A stretch of DNA of 64,000 nucleotides, from positions 575,001 through 639,000 of the forward strand of contig NC_089853.1 in NCBI RefSeq assembly GCF_036373705.1, given 5' to 3'. Positions 39,701 to 51,700 of this stretch are shown one piece after another (position 1 is the first letter of the stretch; every line of letters starts with the position of its first letter). Both the position numbers and the translations under genes were made by a program. The notes beneath the pieces are model-generated. The model did not search any database. It saw only the letters and a program-made list of their open reading frames with translations, and was not told the DNA's origin. Source of the DNA: Amia ocellicauda. Lineage: Eukaryota > Chordata > Actinopteri > Amiiformes > Amiidae.

Positions 39701-42700
39701 CATCACTCATACGATTAACATTATATCAGACATGTTTTATCACCTAAATGTGGGCAGTGAATATGGGGCACAAGAGGTCAATAAAACAAATTACATCACT
39801 TACAAGTATGGTATTTGTTAGAAAAATAAAAAAAGTATTAATTTCCATGTATCTGCTCCTGTTTCATGATCTTGATCCTCTATTTTTAAGATTGTAAGAC
39901 TTTTAAGAAAGTCCAAAGAAGGGAAAGCTAAAAACAGGGACACTCCCGTGGGGCGAGCCTCTGATCCCTGTATTCACTGGCCACATTAAGGTGATAAAAT
40001 ATCTGTTATACTTAAGTTATATTAGAACATAAGAACATAAGAAATTGTCCAATCGAGAGGAGGCCATTCGACCCATCGTGCTTGTTTGGTGGTCATTAAT
40101 AACTGTGCTGACAGTCAGGTTATCACACACTGATGAGCTGCCAGTCGAGTTCCCAGGTTAGAGGGTATATAACCCGGGTGGGGCAGTGCTGTTGTACCCT
40201 TGAGCAGGTACTTCACTTAGATTGCTCCAGTAAAATGCCCAGCTGTATAAATGGGTACAAATGTAAGTCGCCCTGGATAAGAGTGTCAGCTAAATGACAA
40301 AAATATTAATAATAATAATAATATGTTCCATTTAAATACACTCAGGAAATGTTGTCCAGTTTGTAATGTTAATGTTGGACAGACTGTATTGGCTGAGGAA
40401 AACATAAGATAAGAACAAAACTTAGCAAATTTAGCATTCGCCCCATTGTGCTCGTTTGGTGTCCATTAATAACTGAGTGATCCAAGGATCCTATCCAGTC
40501 TGTTTTTGAATGTTCCCAAATTGTCTCTTCAGCCACATCGCTGGGGAGTTTGTTCAGATTGTGACGCCTCTCTGTGTGAGGAAGTGTCTCCTGTTTTCTG
40601 CCTTGAATGCCTTGAAGCCCTTGAAGTGTGTCCCTGCTGATCTGGAAAAGCTCCTCTGGTTTGATGTGGTCGATGCCTTTCATGATTTTGAAGAATCAAG
40701 TCCCCACGTAGTCCCCAAGTGTGGAGCCCAGAACTGTCCACAGTATCCAGAAGAGCTCTAACTAGTGCATAGTGCAGTCTGAACATCACTGCCCTTGTTC
40801 TCAATTCTACACTTTTGACAATATACCCTAGCATTGTGTTTGCCTTTTTATTGCTTCCCCACATTGTTTGGATGGAGAAAGTGAGGAGTCCACGTAGACT
40901 CCTAGGTCTTTCTCATGTGATACTTCATCTAGTTCTGTTCCTCCCATAATGTAATTATAGTGGACATTTTTGTTACCTGCATGTATTACCTTGCACTTGT
41001 CCACATTGAATTTCATCTGCCAGGTGTTGGCCCACAACTGAATATTATCTAAGTCCCTTTGAATAGCCTGTGCTGCCCAGATTGTATCTGCTGAGCCTAT
41101 TTTAGTATCATCTACAAATTTGACAAGTTTGCTAACTATCCCAGAGTCCAGATCATTAATATAGATTAGAAAAGCAAAGGCCCTAGTACTGATCCCTGTG
41201 GAACTCCACTAACAAGTTAGAAGCGACTCCTCTAATCGACACCCTCCATTTCCTATACATCAACCAGTTCATAATCCATCAACTTACATTACCCTGAGAT
41301 TGATTGGTCTGTAATTAATATTAATATTGTCAATGTTAATCGGATAAATAGTGTAATTATAACTATTTTTTTCAATATGTCCCGGTTTCTACTTTTGAAT
41401 ATCTGGTCACCCTATAAGACTACATGTTAGATATCACAATAACGTTTTAGTCCAAAGTTTATTGCACTTTAATGTTTATGGTATTTTAGACTCCAGTTTT
41501 TGAACACTGAATCGCAGAATGCTGAGGGTCCCAGAATGCGTTTTAACCTTTTGTGTCTCACATTCACTTCCTAGGGCAGCTGGCTGTACAGCAGCTTTTT
41601 TCTAGTGCAATAATGTAAAACCATGTAAACCCCGAGAGGAAGAGGGGCATTTCATCTTGGACTCAAGCATATTCTTTGAGTAAGATCAACACACACGTAA
41701 ACTCCACCAATGTAGACTTCAGGAGCAAACTCACTTAAAAACAACCTATTAAACATGCCCATCCAGCCTGTTTGTCATGGATGGTTTTTAAAGAGAATGT
41801 GACTTAATACACATATAGTTAAGGCCTTGAGATGTGACAGTCTTCAGTGACACTGCAGAGGGGACATTTGTATTAATTTATCATTAATAATTCAGCACCA
41901 GAAGACAATAAAGCAAACAAATGGTACATAAACTGAAGGTTTTTGTTTTAGAAATACTGCTTAATTGACCTTCAGAACTGCTTAATTGACCTTAAACTTA
42001 ATTATTCTTTTTCTTATAAGTTTGCAAAATTTTACCTCTGCTAATGTCCTGCAGTACAGTATTGTAATTTTAATAGAAAAACACATACTGATGCAATTTA
42101 TGCTCTGATGATAGTGTTTGGATGACATTGTTTTAAGTTAATCAATGAAAATGATCTATTCATAATTAACTAATATTAACTAATGTGTTTCTGTTGACCA
42201 GGTTTCTTTACGGAGTTAATTAAAATTCACGGGTCCAGTGAAAGTGAAACAGTAGTTTTTAATGCCATTATGTTTGCCTTGATATCGATTTTGTTATTCT
42301 CCGGAATCTTTCTTAAAGGTAAGAAATTGATGTTTAATTTATTTCATTTTATTTTAGTATTCTTGGAATATTTGTGTGACTGAGATCTTATGAGATTTTA
42401 CGAGAGTTTATTTTACTTCATGCATTGGATCACCATCCCATGGTGTTACAATATCTATCTATTTATTACAGTTTGGTCCATAAATATTTGGACAGTGACA
42501 CAATTGTCATCATTTTGGCTGTTTACCACCGCAATGGATTTGAAAGGAAACAATCAAGATGTGCTTTAAGTGTAGACAGTAGAATGGTGGGCTCCATGGG
42601 CGTTGCCTAATATTTTATGGCTTGTGACGTCACCTGATTAATTATTCCTGCGTCATATCCGCATGGAAGTGTACACCCATCCCCCACGACACCCCTCTCC

Positions 42701-45700
42701 TTCTCTCCTTCTCTCACCCCTAGCAACACCACTTCCATCACACACACTGATTAGTTCTGCAGGCATTTGTTCTTACCTGAGAGTGTGAAGGTGGGTTGTG
42801 ACCCCCCTCATCCATCGTCCATCGTACACCCATTTTGCCCTCTAACCCTCCCCGGAAAATCTCCTCTCTATTTAAGATTCAGCGCTACACAACACAGCTT
42901 TATTTCTCAGTGCTTGAAACAATCCTGAAACAATCCCTCTTCAAAATGTCCAACAATGTCAACGAGAAACTCCGTGAGAAGAAAACCCGTGCTAGGGTTC
43001 CTTCGCTCACCAATTTGAAGATTGAGCAGTCCTGGCAGCTGACCGTTGGTGAGCAACGAGGTTACCGCATTAAAAGGGATCTGGGCGGTGTGGAGCTTTA
43101 GCTTTGGAGGAGAAGGAGGTTACGTTGGAACCTTTTGAGAAAGTAATTGAATACTCTTATGAGGACTGGCTGAAGGTAACTGTCTGGAGAGATGTTGGAC
43201 ATGTGGATAAGGCCCTAGAAGCATTGCATGAGGGGTCAAGAGAAACGGTACCTCTGAGACAGGGCTTTGAAAGTTGTGAATGGGAAAACTTTCTGTGTTC
43301 CGGAAGAGTCGTTAATAGTCTAACTATGACTGATGACCGCAAGTTGTTGTTTAGGTGGACCGTTATTACAAACCCTATGGACGGGGTTGAAAAACAGGTT
43401 ACTGAAATCGCTTTTGATGGCACTGACTGGCCGTTCTTGAAAGAAGCCATAACCGATATAAATTAAGGTTTTGATACCTTGATCAAATGTGCGGAACTGG
43501 ACGCCTATTATTTCCGGTTCTATTTTGATGTGTTTTACAGAAGACTGAACAAACCGTGGTTGAAGCCGGCGCTAATCAAGGTGCTATCTTTCTCCCACCT
43601 GCGGGCCACCCCCGGGCAAGTCCAGAAAATCATAGATGAGATTTTGCTGGAGCTGAAAAATGAGCCGTATATAAAAGAAAAACTTGATCAGCTGTTCAAT
43701 GACCTGGATGAGCCGAGTAGAAAAATCTTTTCAACCAGACTTTGAAAACGGTAATGCTGTTTGGGAATATTACAGTCCAGTATTGGCTACGGGGTGCCAT
43801 CTCAAGGATCAACCTCTGATGATCAATCGCCAGGAATACTGCAGTGGCTACACGCTGTACGGCTTCAAACTGACCCCTGACGAAGAATGTGTACAACATT
43901 TTTCACTGGTGAAAACAGGCAATATGCGTCTGGAGATGCATTTTAAGCAGCCTCTACCCCGCACTGTAAATATGATCGTGTACTCTGTGTTTGACAACAT
44001 TACTACAGAAGAAAAGTTGTTTGATTATTATTCAAATGAACACCAGAGAGCTCAACGACCTCATGACGGCTACAGCCTGTACCCGCAAACTGTTTCAAGG
44101 GGTCTATGCTTGCGACCAGCTGCCTAAATTTAAGATCAAGAATTTACCCGCAATGTGCATAATCAACACCCACCCTAAAAATATGCCTGGAGAACATTGG
44201 TTGGCTACTTATCTAAGGGAGGACCACCGTGGTGAATTTTTTGATTCCTATGGCCCCTAAAGCCCCCCCCCCAGATTTCAGACCTTTCCCCCAGAGGATC
44301 AATAACTTTTTGCTCAACAACTGTCAAGAAACCCTTTACAGCGGACGCCAAGTACAAAGTCTGCAGACCGCCACTTGTGGACAACACTGTGTGTTTTTCT
44401 TATATCATAGAGCTAAAGGCTGAACAAACCAAACATTATGACTCTGTACAGCGAGGATTTAGAACAGAATGATGAAAAAGTGACAGTTTGTCAGGACAAC
44501 GTATCCTAGCCCTTATAATCCTGTTACTTATGAACCTAGCCACCCTTGTATACAGACTGGCTGTTCTTGTGAGGATTTTAAAAGATGTCACGCATGTTAC
44601 GGAGAGAAATAGGAATCAGTCTTTGAAGTAAATAATTTGTTTTTATTTATCACAATTATTATACAAGACACGGTGCATGTTATAAAGAACACATCTGTAC
44701 AACATTTGAAAAATAAAAAATAAAATAAAAAATTACAATCGGTTGTCTGACTTCATTCACTGTTTTACAAATAATAACGGGGTATTAATAACCATCCCAA
44801 CGTGGTCTAGTCACGGAGGACCTTCACTTAGCACTGGGTGAGTAATGAGCAGTTGGGGTTTTAGCTCGCCAATCAGCCTCCCCCTCCATACACACGTGGA
44901 TATTTTGGCGTGTCTCCTGGTTAGGCACTGTTGATTGGGGTATGTTCAGACAGGCCATAGCCTGTCAGAAAGAATTCCATCCTACAGGTCTGCAGCTAGC
45001 AGGGATCTTATTAGTGCTAGTGACACTCTTCAGCAAATCAAACATATGTGATCCTTTGATCAATTGCCCTTTAAAAACAAATTCACCCTGTTCATTCCAA
45101 GCCGTTACCCGCGGTTTCTGAGCCATTTTGTGTAGGATATAATCAGCATTTCTTCTGCTTCTGGAAGGCATGTTTCTCAAAACATCGGTTACAACATCTA
45201 ACTCTGCCGAGGAGGAAGCGTCCTCAACAGGACCGGTATCCGCAACCACAGCCCCCGCATCCGCAACCCCGTTTTCTTGAGAGGCCATGTTTAAAGTTAA
45301 GGTGTTGTAATCTTTTTCCCCCTGCCGAACCAAACGGAGATATCATTGTAACATGGCACTATACAATTGGGGTTTGGAATGCTGATTTAAATCACCCCTG
45401 GCTAATATAGCTTATTTTCGACAGTTTGTCTGAGGGTTTCTGGAACGACAACATTTTTTATCAGTTTTTCAAGCTGTTCCTGAGGGACCAAAAACATTTT
45501 CTGAGCATGTTCCATTATTAAATTGATCTCGAAGCCAGAAGACTGGTTAGGAATGGCACAGCTATGCTCTATGCCAATAAACCCCCCGGTTTGATTAATC
45601 TTCTTTCTTTTTCTTTTAATAGAAGATAACATTACCTTGCTCCCCTGTGCAATAATTTTAGGGGTCACCCCGTAAAATTGTGGGCAAAACGTGTAATTGA

Positions 45701-48700
45701 GGTATTTCGGGCTACGGTATTTTATAAAGAAAGCACTGACACAGCCCTCGCTGCTGGCCAACCACTCATGATCCATCATGTCTATACAGTGTATATAATT
45801 GGCCACATGGACCCCGTTTTCCTGGCGACATTCAAAATCAAAGAAGACATACAGCTTATGCAGCTCCTTTTTAACAGACTGAATAAAACATTGGTGTTCG
45901 GCCTCCAGGGTTAAGTCGGCCTTACAGAGCTGACACCGCTGTTTCGAACATTTGTGGGTCTTGCCCTTATGAAACCGGTATTGGAAACAACATTTGGGGC
46001 AATATCTTGTTTGATTGCAGGCGCTCAGTTCAACACCACCGCCACTAACCCTCGGCACCTTATGCTCAGAAAAACAGAACACAGAGAGACAAATCCCTAA
46101 ACAACCTTTACAGCGGATGGTGGGGGACAACCCCTTACGACACTGGGGGCTGAAACAGACATTGTAGTAGCCAGCGCATCGGTGTTTAAGCTTATCATTG
46201 AACGCAGCATAACAGAAAGGACAAACGTACGAACAACCCAAAAAAGCTGTCAAACTCTTTATTCCAAAGTAATGACCATCATTAAAGAAGAGAAACAGCG
46301 TCTGTTCATGGGGGGCAGAATGCGTCTGAAATTTCACAAACACGTAATTTAGTGCACACCGGTACCACACCACAATTTTTAAAGACAACTTCTCCTCAAA
46401 CTTGACGATGTCTGAAAAGGCGACCATCTGTTGTGCGGTCAAACCGACACTCTGATGAAGCATTAAGGCCTCTTGCAGCGCTTGGGGTTCCGGGCTGTCA
46501 GGATTGAACAGTTTTATTAAACTGTACGCAAAACAGATTTTGTTGTCCCCATCGGAGCTCACCACTAATTGCCTGATCTTATTCCGGATTATGTCATTCT
46601 TCAAACATTTTGACAATTGTCTTCTACGAGCCCCTCCCTCAGGGTCACGCACCACATTTAGAACCAGGGTCAAACTTTCATCGGCTAAGATGGAAGCGTT
46701 ACTCTGTCACAAGGCTTCAATTTTAGCCCAAATTTCCTCAACATCTAAATTAGAACCCCTCAGCATTACAGACAGGTTGCTAAACAAATCATCACCCCTC
46801 AGTTCTAACAGGACAACATCTTGAGGTCTAACCCTTTCAGCCACCCGATCAATCATGCTTTGCAAGGCCTCATGTATGTTGACAAATATTTCATCATAAT
46901 TGTCGCAATTGAAAAGTTCTGCAAAATTAAAACGCTGCATCATTTCAAAATTGTTATAGGCCGGTCTATCTATAATCACTGGTTTGACGACCCTCTTAGG
47001 CTTGTCAACATTTTGCCAAAAACCCTCACCACCCATGTTCTCACTGAGCCTGCCCTCTACAATCTAATCAGTAACACAACCCTCCACATCAACCCCACAA
47101 CCTGCAAAGCCACCCTTTTGACGAGTCTCATTTAAAGCCTCTAAAAGAGCTTCAAAGATATCAAACCCGTTAATGTCAAGATCCTGCTCTATAGAGCTGG
47201 CTGCTTCAGCAGAACCTTGGTGTTCTAATGGGTACAAATCATTTGTAACAGGGACAGAATTTGGGCAGGGTATCGCATTCAAAGCATCAACCATTTCAAG
47301 TAAATCGGGGTGTACTGGGGGGCGGGGCTCTATAGGAGACATCAGCGGGGGTAGGTTATTTATATCATTGACAATTTGTAACAGGTCGGGATTCAGCGGC
47401 AATTCGATCAAATCAGGTGGGGACAGGGTGTTTAACTCTATCGGGAGTAAGGGTCTGTTATTTAAATAATTTACCATTTGCAATAGTTCTGGGTTTATTG
47501 GAATGCTGGAGGAGTTCTCAACAGGACCGGGGCCATGCTCTCTGGAAGGTCTTTTTGGGGCCCAAGTTTGTTCATAATCATTCGGGTAGTAAGCTCTTTT
47601 ACCATGTCCAGACATTTTTATTTATTAATTCATTTATTTAGTTATTTTCACAACATCCCACACTTTCGAGTCGTTTTGCGGGTAATAAAACATTAAATAC
47701 GATATTTGGCATTATTAACAGTATTCATAATAAGGTTTTGTCCCTCTATAGCCAGGTTTTGCGCATCTACAACAATTCTTTGATTTTCTAGAACCCGCAA
47801 TAACTCACACACCACTTGTGGTATTATCTCCAGGAGGTCTTCTACTGGCTCGGGGATATAGGGTTGTCGATCCAGTAGACCTCGGCCGATCGCTGCATAC
47901 TGTCTGATGTTTGAAGGGGTCGATCGTAGACTCTCGAGTGGAGACCAAACAATACTTGGGAGTACCCTGGCATAGAGGGGGGTACTGCTCCCGTTTCTCG
48001 GATACAGGATTGCAGGGGGGCTGAGTGACATTGAAACCGGCCTGGCATTGAGGGGCGAAATAGCACCGACTAGAGGGGGTCCAATCTGGTGCTGAGGAGT
48101 CTCCAGGACCCCTGGTGGGGTCCCTCTCGGCGACCGGAAACGTGGTGGGCTGAATGCGGTTGAAACCAGCCTGTTGTTGAGGGGTGAATCAGCTTCGGCT
48201 AGCGGTGATCCACGCTGGTGCGGAGGTCCAGGAGCACTGGTGGGGTTCCTCTCGGGGATCTAGCCGGCATCGGGGTTTGGTCCCAGTTAGACGGGGTAAT
48301 TGCCCACAAAAGATCATTGACTGAATGACTGTCCTACAAGTCTTGGGGGGTGGGGAAAAAAAAATAGTATCACCTATATATATTTAAACATTAAGACAGC
48401 AGAAACCACCAAACTCTTAATTTAAATCAAAGGGTTTAAATGCTATGCTAGGGGTCGGTTTTTAGACCTTTGAAAATTAGCCTTAGGAACACAAAAAACA
48501 CATTGCCACTATTATTTACAGACAATAGACTTATACTACCTTAATAAAATACAGACCGCTATATAAAACTTATAAAACTCCCAGCTGCCCTCGAACTCTA
48601 CCGCTCCCTACTGTCCACATTCTCGTCCTCTCTCACCTTAGCCAAGAAGTCTTACTTCCAATCTCTCTTCGAATCCACTATCAACAACCCTCGCAAACTC

Positions 48701-51700
48701 TTATCCACCTTCTCCTCCCTCCTTGCCCCCCCTCCCCCTCCTCCTCCCTCATCTCTCACTGCTGATGATTTCGCCTCCTTCTTCTCCTCCAAGATTGCAG
48801 ACATCCACAGGCTCTTCAATACTCGACCCTCATCTCCCATCACACCGAAACCTCCCACCTATCAAGCTTCCTTTTTTTCATTCTCACCTCTCTCATATGC
48901 TGAAGTTTCCGCTCTCCTCCTACATCACAAACCCACGTGTGCCCTGGACGCTCTCCCTTCTCGTCTCTTCCAAGCAACCGCTCCTGATCTTCTCCCCTTC
49001 ATCTCCTCCCTCCTCAACTCCTCAGTCCTCTCTGGCTGTTTCCCCTCTGCATTTAAACAAGCTGCTGTCATCCCACTGCTCAAGAAACCAACCCTTGATG
49101 CCACCTCTCCTCAGAACTACCACCCTGTCTCCCTACTCCCCTTCCTCTCCAAGACTCTCGAGCGGGCGGTCCACCGTCAGCTCTCGGACTTTCTGTCCCA
49201 ACACTCACTCCTTGATCCTCTGCAATCCGGCTTCCGCACAGCTCACTCCACTGAGACAGCTCTCCTGACTGTCACTGACTCCCTCAGTTGTGCTCGGGCG
49301 GCCTCCCTCTCCTCAGTCCTCTTCCTCCTTGACTTCTCCGCAGCATTTGACACTTGTCGATCACGCCATCCTCCTCTCCTGCCTCGCTGACCTTGGGATC
49401 TCTGGGACTGCTCTCACCTGGTTCTCCTCCTACCTCAGTGACCGGTCCTACCAAGTGACATGGCGAGGCTCCTCATCCACCCCCCAACCTCTCCTCACAG
49501 GCGTTCCCCAAGGCTCCGTCCTGGGCCCCCTCCTGTTCTCTCTCTACACTCGCTCCCTGGGCCCCCTCATCGCTTCCCACGGTACTCCTACCACTTCTAC
49601 GCTGATGATGCCCAGATCTTTCTGTCTTTTCCCTCTTCTGACCCTCTCATCTCCCCATCATCTCTTCCTGCTTGTCTGCTATTTCCGCCTGGATGCACTC
49701 GCACCACCTCAAGCTCAACCTCTCCAAATTGGATCTCCTCTTTTTCCCCCACTCTTCCTCACCTTCTGCTGACCTCCCCATCTCGATCCCCTTAGAATCC
49801 ACCACACTCTCTCCTTCTTCCTCCGCTAAAAATCTAGGAGTCACCCTCGATCCTGCGCTCTCCTACACCCAGCACATCACCACATTGACACGCACCTGTA
49901 GATTCTTCCTGAGCAACATACACCGGATCCGTCCCTTCCTCACCGACTACTCGACTCAGCTACTCGTCCAGTCCCTGGTCCTGTCCCACCTGGACTACTG
50001 CAACTCCCTCCTGGCTGGCCTGCCTGCATCTACTACCCGCCCACTCCAGCTCATCCAGAACTCTGCGGCTCGTCTGGTATTCTCTCTGCTACGATTCGCA
50101 CACGCTACTCCACTGCTCCGCTCCCTCCACTGGCTCCCAATACCGGCACGCCGGTATACTTCTCACCTACCGCTGTCTCGACCACACTGCACCAAGTTAC
50201 CTTCAGTCACTCGTCTCTCCATATATCCCCTCCAGACCACTGCGCTCCTCCAGTGCCAGAAGACTAACTCTGCCTCCTCTCCACTCTCCTTTTTCCAGAG
50301 CCGCTCCTTCTCATCCCTGGCCCCTAAATGGTGGAACGACCTGCCCACCGAAGTCAAAAAAGCAGAGTCCTTGACCTCATTCCGGCGCTTACTCAAGACG
50401 CATCTTTTCCGACAATACTTGTAATATTAGTCCTCTATCCCTGCTAGATAGCACTTCACAGTTTTATTTGCTTCTTTCATTCTTGATTGTTTTCCTCCTT
50501 GCTCCCTTTCCCGTAGCCCTTGACTGTGACCCTACATCTTGACAGCACTTAGCTTTCACCGTCCAGGATGTAGGACGTCACTTACTGTAAATTGTGTAAA
50601 TTGTAAATTGGAATTTGTAAAATGTATTATTTTTAATTGCTGTTTTAGCTAAATTATTATTATTATTGTCATTTAGCTGACACTCTTTTCCAGGGCAACT
50701 TACATTTGTACCCATTTATACAACTGGGTATTTTACTGGAGCATTCTAAGTGAAGCATCTTGCTCAAGGGTACAACAGCACTGCACCCCACCCGGGATTT
50801 GAACCCACAACCTTCCAGTCATGAATCCAGAGCCCAGATTAGAGTTTGCCAAAAAACATTTCTTTGTAATGATTGATGCCTTGTACTTCACTGTATTTTT
50901 GCACTTTGTTTGCACTTATGTTGTAAGTCACCCTGGATAAGGGCGTCTGCCAAGAAATAAAAATAATAATAATAATAATGATACATGTAAAACCGCATTA
51001 AATACAAACCGTAAATAAGTCATAATAAATTATTCTTTAAAAACTGTAATATTATTAATATTATTAAAACACAGGCTTATAGACAACTAACAACATTTCG
51101 CTTTTAACTGAACCATCCAAGATGGGAGTGTTTTCACTATCTAAAAAAAATAATAATAAAAAAAAATGCATGTAGTCCTTTACAAACAACCCAAACACTT
51201 TAAAATATAAAACCAAACATCTCTATACATTTTAATCAGAATCAAAATAATGGTAGATATTCCAAACAACTTCCTAAAACATCTCTGACGGTAAGCTTAA
51301 CTTCATAACCAACAGGGTGTTCAAACAAACATTTCTAACACGGCCATGTTACATGTCCCGACATGAGCCCCCGCAGTACACGAAACAGACTCACAGACTC
51401 ACAACCCCACCCCCCAACAATTACCCAGCAACCCTCAGCGATACAAACAAACAAACAAAGCCCTTTTAAGACTTAAAGTTTGAAAGACATTACTTACCCT
51501 CACAGAATAATCTTTTCGTATGTTTTTCAGTCTCTTGAAAGGTGTTTGTTCTTGATGGTAAAACAAAACATGTTCTGGAAGTGGATGGCCTCTAGTTGTC
51601 TAGGACCACGTTTCTTAGTACTGTTAAAAAATGATACATTTTTAAAATCACTGTTGCACCCTCGAGCAAGGTACTCCACATAGATTGATCCAGTGAAAGA

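Larger units (their letters stand above)
39335..41680. mobile_element. Non-autonomous element with long inverted repeats, CR1 inside
   Basis: 39335-39700 and 41330-41680 are inverted copies: for instance GCTGCCCTAGGAAGTGAATGTGAGA at 39479 faces the complement at about 41552-41578, and GATATTCAAAAGTAGAAACC near 39645 faces GGTTTCTACTTTTGAATATC near 41385. The interior holds SINE and CR1 inserts and no transposase. Exact ends and target duplication were not defined. Confidence 0.7.
48540..50985 (+). mobile_element. L2-type LINE inserted in the Polinton
   Basis: 5'-truncated copy containing most of the reverse transcriptase and the ORF2 C-terminus. Ends at about 50985 after GTAAGTCACCCTGGATAAGGGCGTCTGCCAAG and an (AAT)n tail. 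A - strand SINE copy lies inside its 3' region (50655-50870). Young-looking relative to the Polinton, because its frames are long. Confidence 0.88.

Noticed and set aside
42425..42610. Short + strand frame across the Tc1/Polinton junction
   Set aside because: Reads across two unrelated terminal repeats; not a gene.
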